Below, one piece after another: positions 32,690 to 40,963 of a stretch of 64,000 nt of DNA. Every line of letters begins with the position of its first letter. Position 1 is the stretch's first letter. The position numbers and the translations under genes are program-made. The DNA is from Streptomyces sp. RKAG290 (GTDB lineage: Bacteria; Actinomycetota; Actinomycetes; Streptomycetales; Streptomycetaceae), in the NCBI RefSeq assembly GCF_023701695.1, contig NZ_JAJOZC010000001.1, positions 3,347,894 through 3,411,893 of the forward strand. The letters are read 5' to 3'. Under the pieces are notes generated by a model. It was given only the letters and a program-made list of their open reading frames with translations, was not told where the DNA came from and did no database searches.

Positions 32690-33427
32690 TCACCTGACCG
32701 GTGTCAGCTCCGGGTCCTGCCGCAGCTTGCCGAGCGCCCGGGACACCGCGCTCTTGACCGTACCGATGGACACCCCGAGCACCTCGGCCGTCTGCGCCTC
32801 GCTCAGGTCCTCGTAGTAGCGCAGCACGACCATGGCGCGCTGGCGGTCGGGGAGCTTCAGCACAGCCCGCCACATGGCGTCGTGCAACGACTGCTGTTCG
32901 GCGGGGTCGGGCCCCGGAGTGGTCTCCTGCTCGGGCAGCTCGTCGCAGGCGAACTCGTCGACCTTGCGCTTGCGCCACTGCGAGGTCCGGGTGTTCAGCA
33001 GAGCCCGGCGGACGTAGCCGTCGAGTGCGCGGTGGTCCTCGATCCGCTCCCAGGCGACGTACGTCTTGGTCAGCGCGGTCTGCAGCAGGTCCTCGGCATC
33101 GCTGGGGTTCGCGGTGAGCGAGCGGGCGGCCCGCAGCAGCACCGGCCCGCGGGCCTTCACGAACGACGTGAACGACGGGTACGGAACGTACGGGGCCCGT
33201 GCCCCGTACGGTGCCCGCGCGGTGGCCGGCGTGCGCGCTGTGGCCGGCGCGTGCCCGGTGGCCGGCGTGCGCGGCGCCGCGTACGGGGCGTGCGGCGCGT
33301 GCGGTGCGCGCGGGGCCGGCGACGCGTGCGGTGTATGCCCGGCGAGCGGCTCGTACGGGGTGCGCGGCGTGCGTACGGTGGTGGCAGCAGCTCCCCTGGA
33401 GGTGCCCGTGCAGACTGGCGTGGTCAT
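32690..33427 (-). CDS. SigE-family ECF RNA polymerase sigma factor with Ala/Pro-rich N-terminus
   Basis: 245 aa. The sigma core starts near residue 85: FTSFVKARGPVLLRAARSLT, NPSDAEDLLQTALTKTYVAW (region 2), and LPDRQRAMVVLRYYEDLSEA, TAEVLGVSIGTVKSAVSRAL (region 4). This is the actinobacterial SigE-like family (FxxFVxxxxxxLLRxA...). The first 80 residues are a low-complexity Ala/Pro/His/Thr-rich extension, encoded by GTGGCCGGCGTGCGCG-like DNA repeats (33221-33275), and could be a regulatory pro-region or a mis-chosen start. No anti-sigma gene is adjacent. Confidence 0.87.
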   Translation of the reverse strand: MTTPVCTGTSRGAAATTVRTPRTPYEPLAGHTPHASPAPRAPHAPHAPYAAPRTPATGHAPATARTPATARAPYGARAPYVPYPSFTSFVKARGPVLLRAARSLTANPSDAEDLLQTALTKTYVAWERIEDHRALDGYVRRALLNTRTSQWRKRKVDEFACDELPEQETTPGPDPAEQQSLHDAMWRAVLKLPDRQRAMVVLRYYEDLSEAQTAEVLGVSIGTVKSAVSRALGKLRQDPELTPVR

Positions 33428-33597
33428 GCCTCCACGCTAGGAGTGGGCGTCCCTCCGGGGATCGCCCCCAGGTCCCGAAACCTCGTCCGCCTCAGGGAGT
33501 AGGGGCAGGCCCCCGTCCACCTCCTGTAGGTGGAGGGCCCGTCCCGCAGTCCTCAGGGTCGCCCCCGAGGCGGCGGCGCCCGGCCGTCCGGCCCCGC

Positions 33598-34764
33598 TCA
33601 CTCCGCCCGGCCCAGCACCAGACCCGAGGTGGGTACCCCGGTACCGGCCGTGACCAGCGCCCTGGCCGCCCCGGGCAGCTGGTTCACCGACGTGCCCCGG
33701 ATCTGCCGGACCGCCTCCGCGATGCCGTTCATCCCGTGCAGGTACGCCTCCCCCAGCTGGCCGCCGTGGGTGTTCAGGGGCAGTGCGTCGGCGGCCACGA
33801 AGTCCGCGGCCTCACCCGGCGCGCAGAAGCCGAACTCCTCCAGTTGCATCAGGACGAACGGGGTGAAGTGGTCGTACAGGATCGCCACGTCGATGTCGGC
33901 GGGGGAGAGGCCGGAGTTGCGCCAGAGCTGGCGGGCGACGACAGCCGTCTCCGGAAGCCCGGTCAGCCCGTCACGGTAGAAGCTCGTCATCTGTTCCTGC
34001 GACCGCCCGGCTCCCTGGGCGGCGGCGACGATCACCGCGGGCGGCTGCGGCAGGTCCCTGGCCCGTTCCGCACTGGTGACCACGATCGCCTGTCCGCCGT
34101 CGGTCTCCTGACAGCAGTCGAGCAGCCGCAGGGGTTCTACGATCCAGCGGGACGCGGCGTGCTCGGCCAGGGTGATCGGCTTCTCGTAGAAGTACGCCGC
34201 CGGATTGCGCGCGGCATGGCGCCGGTCGGTGACCGCCACGTGGCCGAAGGCCTCCGGCGTCAGCCCGTAGGTGTGCAGATACCGCTGGGCGGCCATGGCC
34301 ACCCAGGAGGCGGGGGTGAGCAGCCCGAAGGGCAGGTTCCAGCCGAGCGCCGCGCCCTCGGCCGTGGGCTCCCGCTGCTGCACCCCGGAGCCGAAGCGCC
34401 GCCCCGACCGTTCGTTGAACGCGCGGTAGCAGACGACCACGTCGGCCACCCCGCAGGCCACGGCGAGGGCCGCCTGCTGGACGGTGGCGCAGGCCGCCCC
34501 GCCGCCGTAGTGGATGCGGGAGAAGAACGACAGCTCGCCGATGCCGGCCGCCTGGGCGACGGTGATCTCGGGGCTGGTGTCCATGGTGAAGGTGACCAGT
34601 CCGTCGACATCGGCGGGGCTGAGCCCCGCGTCGTCGAGCGCCGCGCGCACGGCCTCGACCGCCAGCTTGAGTTCGCTGCGTCCGGAGTCCTTGGAGAACT
34701 CCGTCGCCCCGATCCCGGCCACGGCCGCCCTGCCGCCGAGCGAATCGGCCCTGCGCACGCTCAT
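33598..34764 (-). CDS. Thiolase-like lipid-transfer protein / aldolase (Ltp2-like)
   Basis: 388 aa thiolase-superfamily protein: AAVAGIGATEFSKDSGRSEL at the N-terminus, GLVTFTMDTSPEITVAQAAG, HYGGGAACATVQQAALAV in place of the catalytic Cys loop of true thiolases, and a C-terminal NTHGGQLGEAYLHGMNGIAE motif typical of SCP2-thiolases. In mycobacteria and Thermomonospora the homologue Ltp2 pairs with the DUF35 part of ChsH2 and does a retro-aldol cleavage of the sterol side-chain CoA. Here a ChsH2-like gene is in the same operon. The start overlaps the MaoC gene by 4 bases (ATGA). Confidence 0.87.
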   Translation of the reverse strand: MSVRRADSLGGRAAVAGIGATEFSKDSGRSELKLAVEAVRAALDDAGLSPADVDGLVTFTMDTSPEITVAQAAGIGELSFFSRIHYGGGAACATVQQAALAVACGVADVVVCYRAFNERSGRRFGSGVQQREPTAEGAALGWNLPFGLLTPASWVAMAAQRYLHTYGLTPEAFGHVAVTDRRHAARNPAAYFYEKPITLAEHAASRWIVEPLRLLDCCQETDGGQAIVVTSAERARDLPQPPAVIVAAAQGAGRSQEQMTSFYRDGLTGLPETAVVARQLWRNSGLSPADIDVAILYDHFTPFVLMQLEEFGFCAPGEAADFVAADALPLNTHGGQLGEAYLHGMNGIAEAVRQIRGTSVNQLPGAARALVTAGTGVPTSGLVLGRAE

Positions 34765-35156
34765 GCGGATCCCTCCGGAACGCTGACGGTCACCGTGCCG
34801 GTGACGTGCCTGCCGAGCCCGTTGGTGCCCACGACCGACACCTCGGCCGTCCCGTCGTCGCCGCAGCCGGTGATCTTGCCGGTCAACACCATGGTGTCGC
34901 CCGGATAGTTGGGCACACCAAGCCTGATGGCGACCCTCCTGAGCACCGTCGAGGAACCGAAGTGATCGGTGACGTACCGCCCGACCAGGCCATTGGTCGT
35001 CAGGATGTTCATGAAGATGTCCGGGGCGCCCTTCTCCCGCGCCAGCTCCGCGTCATGGTGCACGTCCTGGTAGTCGCGGGAGGCGACGGCCCCCGCCACG
35101 ATCAGGGTGCGGGTCACCGCGATCTGCAACGGTGGCAGTTCCTCACCGACCTTCAC
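34761..35156 (-). CDS. MaoC-like enoyl-CoA hydratase subunit (ChsH1-like)
   Basis: 131 aa from GTG 35156, with GGAGGG six bases upstream; the longer upstream open frame is rejected. Hot-dog fold: LQIAVTRTLIVAGAVASRDY, QDVHHDAELAREKGAPDIFM (the Asp-His hydratase site) and a C-terminal GTVTVSVPEG. In the mycobacterial igr operon, ChsH1 with the N-terminal part of ChsH2 hydrates the unsaturated side-chain CoA. The tight overlaps on both sides (4 bases each) suggest that it is one subunit of such a complex. Confidence 0.87.
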   Translation of the reverse strand: MKVGEELPPLQIAVTRTLIVAGAVASRDYQDVHHDAELAREKGAPDIFMNILTTNGLVGRYVTDHFGSSTVLRRVAIRLGVPNYPGDTMVLTGKITGCGDDGTAEVSVVGTNGLGRHVTGTVTVSVPEGSA

Positions 35157-36199
35157 TGCGATCCCTCCTGCACCAGTAGTCCGCCGAGTTCTTGAAGCAC
35201 TTCGCTGCCGCAGCCGAGATAGGCGTCGAGCTGACGCCCCCAGAGGAAGTGCCGGTGCACCGGGTGATCGAGGTCGGCGCCCGTGCCGCCGTGCAGATGC
35301 TGCCCCGCGTGCACCACCCGCTTCCCGGCCTCGGAAGCCCACCACGCGGCGGTCAGCGCCTGCGCCGCGTACGGCAGCGCACGGTCGTGACGCCACGCCG
35401 CCTCGTACGCCGTGACACGTATCGCCTCGGTGTCCATGTGGGCGTCGGCGGCCCGCAGCAGCACTCCCTGGTTGGTCGACAGCGGGCGCCCGAACTGCTC
35501 CCGCGTGCGGGTGTGTTCAACGGCACGGGCGAGCGAGCCGGCACACACGCCCGCCTGGAGGCCGGCGAACGCCGTCCGAGCCGTGGCCAGCACCTCCTCG
35601 TACGCCCCCGCCCCGCCGAGCCGCTCCGCGGGCGCCGCTGCCAGCACCAGCCGCCCCGCCGCCCACGGGGCCGTGGTCTCCACGGGCTCGGTGCGCACGC
35701 CCGCGTCTGCGGTCCGCACGATCCACAGGGACCGGTCCGCAGCGGCGACGAGGATGTGGGTGGCCTCCCTGAGCCAGGGCACCAGCGGCACCGTGCCGCT
35801 CAACCGCCCCGGCCGGACGGCCCGGTCCTCCACCTGCACACCACCGCAGGCCGGGAACGCTCCGGTGGCCACCGCCGTGCCCTCCCGGAGGGGCGGCAAC
35901 AGCCGCTCCCGTTGCTCGTCCGTGCCCTGTCCGGCGACAGCGAGCAGCCCGTACACGCAGCTTGCCGCGAAGGGCACCTGGGCGGTTGTCCGGCCCTGTT
36001 CCTCCAGGAGCAGCACCAGTCCGAGGAGCCCGATCTCCTCGACCGCACCGGGCAATCCGGCCGCACAGAGCTCCTTCCAGAGCTCGGTGTCCGTACCGGC
36101 GCCGGTCGCGGCCAGCCGGTCATGCGTCGACAGATCGCCGAAGATCCGGGCGGCGAGCCCCTGCGCGGCGCTCTGCTCCTCAGTGGGTTCGAAATCCAT
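35153..36199 (-). CDS. Acyl-CoA dehydrogenase, FadE29/ChsE2-like subunit
   Basis: 348 aa, short for a full acyl-CoA dehydrogenase. It begins MDFEPTEEQSAAQGLAARIF and has the C-terminal FAD-domain segments LARAVEHTRTREQFGRPLST and AGKRVVHAGQHLHGGTGADL (GG-x-G near the end). The catalytic base expected before HxxGG is not obvious. In the sterol side-chain enzymes, the dehydrogenase is an alpha2beta2 heterotetramer in which one subunit lacks the base, which fits here with the gene at 37154-38329 as the partner. It overlaps the MaoC gene by 4 bases and ends one base from the ChsH2-like gene. Confidence 0.85.
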   Translation of the reverse strand: MDFEPTEEQSAAQGLAARIFGDLSTHDRLAATGAGTDTELWKELCAAGLPGAVEEIGLLGLVLLLEEQGRTTAQVPFAASCVYGLLAVAGQGTDEQRERLLPPLREGTAVATGAFPACGGVQVEDRAVRPGRLSGTVPLVPWLREATHILVAAADRSLWIVRTADAGVRTEPVETTAPWAAGRLVLAAAPAERLGGAGAYEEVLATARTAFAGLQAGVCAGSLARAVEHTRTREQFGRPLSTNQGVLLRAADAHMDTEAIRVTAYEAAWRHDRALPYAAQALTAAWWASEAGKRVVHAGQHLHGGTGADLDHPVHRHFLWGRQLDAYLGCGSEVLQELGGLLVQEGSQ

Positions 36200-36200
36200 C

Positions 36201-37157
36201 TCAGCCCTCGCTCCCCCGGAAGACCGGCAGTTCCAACTCCGGGTCCGTGCGCAGGAATTCCAGCCGCACCGGCATCCCCACCCGCACCTTGTCGCAGGGC
36301 ACGCCGATCACGTTGCTCACCATCCGGACGCCCTCCGCCAGCTCTATCAGCGCCACCGCGTAGGGCCCGGCCTCCTCGGTCGGGCTGAATGCGGGGAAGG
36401 GCGGGTGATGCATCACGACGTAGGAGAAGACGGTGCCCTCGCCCGAAGCCTCGACCGATTCCCACTCGGGCGATCCGCAGGCGTTGCATCCGGGCAGCCA
36501 GGGGAACCGCAGGGTGCCGCACGCACCGCAGCGCTGGAGCAGCAGCTGGTGAGCGGCGACCCCCTTCCAGAATCCGGCGTTGTCCCGGTTGACCACCGGC
36601 CTGGGCCGCAGGCCCCCACTGCGCCGAATCGCTGGCTTCCCCGGGCTCACGGTCCGCGCCGCCGCCGGACGGTACTTGAGAATCCGGAAGCGGTGCGTCC
36701 CGGCCGGCTCGTCCTGTGCCCGGACGTCCATGCGTGTGGTGATGAAGTAGCCCGTGCCCAGCTTCGTCGTCTTCCGCTCCGAGACCGACTCGATCACCGC
36801 GTCGAAGGTGATCCGGTCGCCGGGCCGCAAGGGACGCAGATACTCCTGCTCGCAGTCGGTCGCGACCACCGAGGCGAACCCGGCCCCGTCGAGCAGGCCG
36901 AACAGCTCGTCGTAGGCGCCGTCCCGGTCCGTGTGCCCCGACAGGCCGCCCATCGTCCACGCCTGCAGCATGGTCGGCGGGGCAACGGCACCGGGGCCGG
37001 TGTAAGCCGGGTTCGTGTCCCCCATCGCCTCGCACCAGTGCCTGATCATGGGCTCGTTGACCAGGTCCTTGCCGGTGCCGGCGGTGGCGGCCGCACGGCC
37101 CTCGTACGCCCTGAGCCGCTCGTACAGCTCGTCCCGCCCACCCTGCCCTCCCGTCAC
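36201..37157 (-). CDS. MaoC-N / DUF35 fusion protein (ChsH2-like)
   Basis: 318 aa. Residues about 5-165 form a hot-dog MaoC-type domain (DLVNEPMIRHWCEAMGDTNP, AYTGPGAVAPPTMLQAWTMG). Residues about 190-318 are a DUF35 domain: a rubredoxin-like zinc ribbon (QRCGACGTLRFPWLPGCNAC) plus an OB fold (VFSYVVMHHPPFP, MPVRLEFLRTDPELELPVF). In mycobacteria, ChsH2 has exactly this layout: it pairs with ChsH1 for hydration and with Ltp2 for the retro-aldol step. Both partners are present here. It overlaps the upstream dehydrogenase gene by 4 bases. Confidence 0.9.
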   Translation of the reverse strand: MTGGQGGRDELYERLRAYEGRAAATAGTGKDLVNEPMIRHWCEAMGDTNPAYTGPGAVAPPTMLQAWTMGGLSGHTDRDGAYDELFGLLDGAGFASVVATDCEQEYLRPLRPGDRITFDAVIESVSERKTTKLGTGYFITTRMDVRAQDEPAGTHRFRILKYRPAAARTVSPGKPAIRRSGGLRPRPVVNRDNAGFWKGVAAHQLLLQRCGACGTLRFPWLPGCNACGSPEWESVEASGEGTVFSYVVMHHPPFPAFSPTEEAGPYAVALIELAEGVRMVSNVIGVPCDKVRVGMPVRLEFLRTDPELELPVFRGSEG

Positions 37158-38329
37158 CGCTTCCCCCTCTTCATTCCGAGCCGCATCGTCGCGACGATCT
37201 CCCGCTGCACCTCGCTCACCCCGCCCCCGAAGGTGTTGATCTGCGCCGCCCGGTTCATCCGCTCCAGCTCCCCGTCACCGAAGGAGCCGGGCGAACCGCC
37301 CCGGATCATTGCGGCATCCCCCGTGATTTCCTGGCACATTCGATACACCTCCACGGCGCTTTCGGTTCCCACGAATTTCACGCCGCTCGCATCGCCGGGG
37401 GCCAGCGCGTTCGCTCCGACGTCACCCACCAGACGCCAGCTGAGCAGGCGGGTCACCGCCAGCCGGGCATAGGCCTCGGCCAGCCGGGACCGGACCCAGG
37501 GCTCGTCAACCGGACGTCGGCCGGTCACCGGATCGGGCGTACGGGCGAAGGTGAGGGCCGCGTCGTAGAAGTCCTCGGCCTGCATGCCGATCGCGGCCAG
37601 GGCCACCCGTTCGTGGTTCAGCTGGTTGGTGATCAGCCCCCAGCCGCCGTTCTCCGCGCCGACCAGCCCGGTGACGGGCACGTGCACGTCGTCGTAGTAC
37701 GTGGCGGTCGTGGTCAGACCGCCCACGGTGTCGATGGGCGTCCAGGAGAAGCCGGGCGCGTCCGTCGGCACGAGAATGATCGAGATGCCCCGGTGCTTGG
37801 GTGCGTCCGGGTCCGTGCGGCAGGCGAGCCAGATCCAGTCCGCGTTCTGCGCGTTGCTGGTGAAGATCTTCTGCCCGTCGATGACCCACGAGTCGCCGTC
37901 GCGTACCGCCCTGGTGCGCAGCGCGGCAAGGTCGGTACCCGCTTCGGGCTCGCTGTATCCGATGGCGAAGACGATTTCGCCGGCCAGGATCCGCGGCAGG
38001 AAGTACTCCTTCTGCTGCTCGGTCCCGTACTTCATCAGGGTGGGGCCCACGGTGTTGAGGGTGACCATCGAGACGGGTGCGCCGGCGCGGTAGGCCTCGT
38101 CGAAGAACAGGAACTGTTCGTCCGCGCCACGCCCCTGCCCGCCGTACTCGACGGGCCAGCCCAGTCCGAGCAGTCCGTCGGCGCCGATACGACGCAGCAG
38201 CCGCCGCTGTCCGGCGGGGCTCCCGGCCACCGGGCCGGTCCGGCCGACGGATGGCGGCATCACATCGCGGAAGTAGGTGCGGAGCTCGGCGCGCAGCTGT
38301 AGCTGGCGCTCCGTCGGGGCCAGGTGCAC
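37154..38329 (-). CDS. Acyl-CoA dehydrogenase, FadE28/ChsE1-like subunit
   Basis: 391 aa, full length. N-terminus MHLAPTERQLQLRAELRTYF, middle ILAGEIVFAIGYSEPEAGTD and VIDGQKIFTSNAQNADWIWL (FAD and substrate site), LITNQLNHERVALAAIGMQA, and a C-terminal ITGDAAMIRGGSPGSFGDGE. It is the first gene of a five-gene minus-strand operon in which all neighbours overlap or touch. As in the mycobacterial ChsE1-ChsE2 enzyme, it probably forms a heterotetramer with the 348-aa dehydrogenase. A palindromic operator lies 40-56 bases upstream of the ATG. Confidence 0.88.
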   Translation of the reverse strand: MHLAPTERQLQLRAELRTYFRDVMPPSVGRTGPVAGSPAGQRRLLRRIGADGLLGLGWPVEYGGQGRGADEQFLFFDEAYRAGAPVSMVTLNTVGPTLMKYGTEQQKEYFLPRILAGEIVFAIGYSEPEAGTDLAALRTRAVRDGDSWVIDGQKIFTSNAQNADWIWLACRTDPDAPKHRGISIILVPTDAPGFSWTPIDTVGGLTTTATYYDDVHVPVTGLVGAENGGWGLITNQLNHERVALAAIGMQAEDFYDAALTFARTPDPVTGRRPVDEPWVRSRLAEAYARLAVTRLLSWRLVGDVGANALAPGDASGVKFVGTESAVEVYRMCQEITGDAAMIRGGSPGSFGDGELERMNRAAQINTFGGGVSEVQREIVATMRLGMKRGKR

Positions 38330-38368
38330 GGCGGCTGCCTCTCGGGAACATGCCTGCGGATCAGTGTT

Positions 38369-38385
38369 TCTGACTGTCCGTCAGA
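38369..38385. promoter_or_regulatory. Palindromic operator upstream of the acyl-CoA dehydrogenase operon
   Basis: TCTGAC-TGTCC-GTCAGA is a 17-bp sequence with perfect 6-bp arms, 40 bases before the first ATG of the operon. It resembles TetR-family sites in front of fatty-acid or sterol catabolic genes; the cognate regulator is not in the window. Confidence 0.6.
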
Positions 38386-38583
38386 TTCCGCTCGACTGTC
38401 AAGGCACCCGACGCCAACCCGTCACCCCCCACGCTCCCGCCCGCCCCTTCCCCGCCGCCCCACATTTCCCGACATCCCAGGAGAACGACGAACGACCTGC
38501 ATGCCGCCACCGAAGTGACACCACGCAGGCCGTCGTCCCCCAACCGCGGCCCGGCCCCCCGACCGGCCCGCGGCAGGCACCGA

Positions 38584-38895
38584 TCACCAGAGATTGGTGA
38601 AGTTCACCGCGAGATTGTGGGTGGACTGGTCGATATCGGTGAAGGCGGAGCCGTTCACCTGGGCGGAGTTGCTCTGGTTCGACGCCCCGGAGCCGGTGGC
38701 CTGCTGCTGCGACGTGGACGAATTGCCGAGGTTGTCCCCACCGACCCCGCTGCCACTGATCGTGGCCACACCCGCGTTCGACCCGTCGTTCGCGAACGAC
38801 CCGTTGTCGGCCTGTGCCACACCACCGAAGACGGCGGCGACGAGGGGCAGCGCGGCAACCACGGCGAGGGCGCGAGCGGTACGGATGCTTGCCAT
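38584..38895 (-). CDS. Small secreted Asn/Ser/Gly-rich protein
   Basis: 103 aa from ATG 38895, with GGAGGAA six bases upstream. The signal peptide is MASIRTARALAVVAALPLVA...GVAQA, cleaved before DNGSFANDG. The 75-residue mature part lacks Cys and Lys, and is rich in Asn, Ser, Gly, Gln and Thr, with NSSTSQQQATGSGASNQSNS in the middle and a hydrophobic tail ending TNLW. The composition recalls amyloid-like or surface-coat proteins of streptomycetes, but it is neither a chaplin nor a rodlin by motif. It is divergent from the primase-polymerase gene. Function unknown. Confidence 0.75.
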   Translation of the reverse strand: MASIRTARALAVVAALPLVAAVFGGVAQADNGSFANDGSNAGVATISGSGVGGDNLGNSSTSQQQATGSGASNQSNSAQVNGSAFTDIDQSTHNLAVNFTNLW

Positions 38896-39206
38896 GTCTA
38901 TTCCTCCAGGAACGGAAAGTGAGGCTGATCCCGGGCCGGTCGGCCGACCGGTCCGGCGTTGGTCACGACGTCGCGAGGTCAAGGTTGCCCAGCGCCGCCA
39001 CGGCGAACCACCCATGCATTCCGATTCCCCTCAAGCATGAGGAACGGCCGATAAACCCCAGACTCCACAAATTCCCAGGTCAGTCGGGCATGGCGCGGCC
39101 GCCCCTGCCGCGCGGGAGAAGAAGCGTTTCGCCACCCCACCCCGCACCGCCACTCCCGCACTCTCCCCCTCTTCCATTATTCGAACATTAGTACGAACAT
39201 GGAAGC
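38896..39206. other. Divergent intergenic region, secreted protein / primase-polymerase
   Basis: About 310 bases carrying both upstream regions. I see the ribosome-binding site of the secreted protein at the left edge and an A/T-richer stretch (about 39165-39200) before the primase-polymerase start. No additional gene or strong repeat was found. Confidence 0.5.
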
Positions 39207-40085
39207 ATGGCCATCCACGACCGGCGAACCTCCACCCTGGCCCTGGCCCACGCCCTCTCCGCGGCCGAACACGGGCTCCCTGTCATCCCGTTGTCCGCCA
39301 CCAAGCTCCCCGCCCTGCGCTCCCCGCACCGGGACGAGGACCGGCCGAACATCTGCCGCGGCCGCTGCGGCCTGCCCGGGCACGGCGTCCACGACGCCAC
39401 CACCGACCCCGCCGCGGTGCGCGCCCTCTTCGCCGCCGCCCCGTGGGCCACCGGTTACGGCATCGCCTGCGGCCGGGCCCCGCACCACCTCATCGGTATC
39501 GACCTCGACATCGACTCCACCGGCCGGCACGACTCCGCCGCGGCGCTGCAACAGCTGGCGCTGGAGCACCTGTTCACCATCCCGCCGACCGTCACGGTGC
39601 TCACGCCCAGCGGCGGCCGCCACATCTGGCTGTCCGGCCCGCCCGGCGTGGCAGTACCGAACTCCGCCGGCCGACTCGCCCCCGGCATCGACATCCGCGG
39701 CACAGGCGGTTACCTGGTCGGCCCCGGCTCGGTCACCGCCCACGGCGCCTACCGGGTCGCCCCCGGCACCGGCGGCCTCCCGCCGGCCCCCTGCCCGCGC
39801 CCCCTCCTCCAGCTGCTGACGCCCCCAGCACGCACAGCCCGCCACCACAGCCACCCCGACCGGGGCCAGGGCCTGATCCAGTTCGTCCTCGCGGCGGACG
39901 AGGGGCAACGCAACACCCGGCTCTTCTGGGCCGCCTGCCGCGCCTACGAACACGGCTTCGGCGACGACCTGGCGGACGCCCTCACCGAGGCCGCGGTCCG
40001 CACCGGCCTGCCCGAGCACGAGGCCCGCGCCACCATCGCCTCGGCATCCCGCCTCACCACGACCCGGTGCGAACCTCCGGGGTGA
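39207..40085 (+). CDS. Bifunctional DNA primase/polymerase (AEP, Prim-Pol domain)
   Basis: 292 aa. Archaeo-eukaryotic primase fold with all three catalytic motifs: IGIDLDID (Asp99/Asp101), TPSGGRHIWLSG (His139) and GIDIRGTGGYLVGPGS (Asp162). The N-terminal AAEHGLPVIPLS and the cysteines/histidine in NICRGRCGLPGHGVHD are typical of Prim-Pol N-terminal regions. The C-terminal 100 residues include a small helical part (EGQRNTRLFWAACRAYEHGF). Such domains are frequent in phage and plasmid replication modules, but no helicase, phage or plasmid gene is nearby. It may be a chromosomal repair or tolerance primase. Confidence 0.9.
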   Translation: MAIHDRRTSTLALAHALSAAEHGLPVIPLSATKLPALRSPHRDEDRPNICRGRCGLPGHGVHDATTDPAAVRALFAAAPWATGYGIACGRAPHHLIGIDLDIDSTGRHDSAAALQQLALEHLFTIPPTVTVLTPSGGRHIWLSGPPGVAVPNSAGRLAPGIDIRGTGGYLVGPGSVTAHGAYRVAPGTGGLPPAPCPRPLLQLLTPPARTARHHSHPDRGQGLIQFVLAADEGQRNTRLFWAACRAYEHGFGDDLADALTEAAVRTGLPEHEARATIASASRLTTTRCEPPG

Positions 40086-40229
40086 CAGTGGGGAACGCCC
40101 ACACCCCCGGCGCGGGCCGGGGGGACACCCCGATACGGGTGGACCGGGGGACACACCGCGCATCGTGGGCCCCCATACCGACCACGTGGGCACCCTCGCG
40201 ACAATGCTCGAAAGAGACGAGGGTGCCCG

Positions 40230-40688
40230 ATGACGGTCTTCCAGTGCCGCAGCTGCCACCGTGCGGTGACGCCGACGGTCACCGAGCGGCCCCTGCCGGA
40301 CCCCGAGGGGGATGCGGGGTGGCACCGGGCGGAGGCGTCTCCCCCGGACGCGAGCGGGCACTCCGCCGAACCCGTCGTACGGATGCCGCCGGGCACGTTT
40401 GCGGTTGATCCCGATCCGTCCGGCCCACCGTACGTACTGGATGAGCCGTCCGGCTTCCTGGTGGAGTCCGGTCCGGTCGGCACCATCGTGCTCAACCCCG
40501 TCGACGGCCTCGGTCTGGAGGGGCACCCCGACATCGCGATGCGCCGCGGCTACTGCTGCGGGATGGACGGCGAATGGGGGCCCAACCTGGTGTGCACGTG
40601 CGGCGCTGTCGTCGCCACCGTCTACTCGGATTGCTATCAGGTCCAGGAACTGAGACTGCGACCCGACGCCGTGGCGCGTGAAGACTGA
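40230..40688 (+). CDS. Hypothetical protein with cysteine clusters, 152 aa
   Basis: ATG 40230 gives MTVFQCRSCHRAVTP, a CxxC, and a second cluster near the C-terminus, GYCCGMDGEWGPNLVCTCGA, so a zinc-ribbon-like pairing is plausible. The middle is Pro/Asp-rich (PPGTFAVDPDPSGPPYVLDE). I do not recognise a family. A good ribosome-binding site (AGACGAGGG) lies about 8 bases upstream and codon use is host-like. It follows the primase-polymerase gene by 144 bases on the same strand. Confidence 0.7.
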   Translation: MTVFQCRSCHRAVTPTVTERPLPDPEGDAGWHRAEASPPDASGHSAEPVVRMPPGTFAVDPDPSGPPYVLDEPSGFLVESGPVGTIVLNPVDGLGLEGHPDIAMRRGYCCGMDGEWGPNLVCTCGAVVATVYSDCYQVQELRLRPDAVARED

Positions 40689-40776
40689 TCGTCAGGTGGC
40701 CCGCCTGCACGCATGCCCCTTCCGTGCCCGGTCGAGCGGGAACCGACGGGGACCCACGGCTACTGACGGGGACCAC

Positions 40777-40822
40777 GAAAAGGGAACGGCCCCCGACCGA
40801 TTCACCTGGTCAGGGGCCGTTC
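40777..40822 (-). terminator. Terminator of tRNA-Ser(UGA)
   Basis: GAACGGCCCC (40784-40793) and GGGGCCGTTC (40813-40822) are perfect arms; the loop contains a second small stem GACC/GGTC. On the minus strand it is followed by TTTT (40777-40780). Confidence 0.88.
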
Positions 40823-40827
40823 ATCTG

Positions 40828-40914
40828 CGGTGGGTGTGGGATTTGAACCCACGGTGACATCGCTGCCACGACGGTTTTCAAGACCGTTCCCTTAGGCCGC
40901 TCGGGCAACCCACC
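40828..40914 (-). tRNA. tRNA-Ser (anticodon UGA)
   Basis: Class II tRNA with acceptor GGTGGGT/ACCCACC, anticodon stem ACGGT/ACCGT and loop CTTGAAA (UGA), a long variable arm and T arm GGTTCAAATCC. Discriminator G; no encoded CCA. Confidence 0.97.
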
Positions 40915-40963
40915 CCGCCTCAGCGGTCTGCGACCTGCTTCGACGAGAGGACAGCCTAGCCGG

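Noticed and set aside
39207-40085. Integrated plasmid or phage replication module based on the Prim-Pol gene
   Set aside because: There is no helicase, integrase, Rep or transfer gene near it, and the tRNA-Ser at 40828 has no duplicated 3' end in the window.
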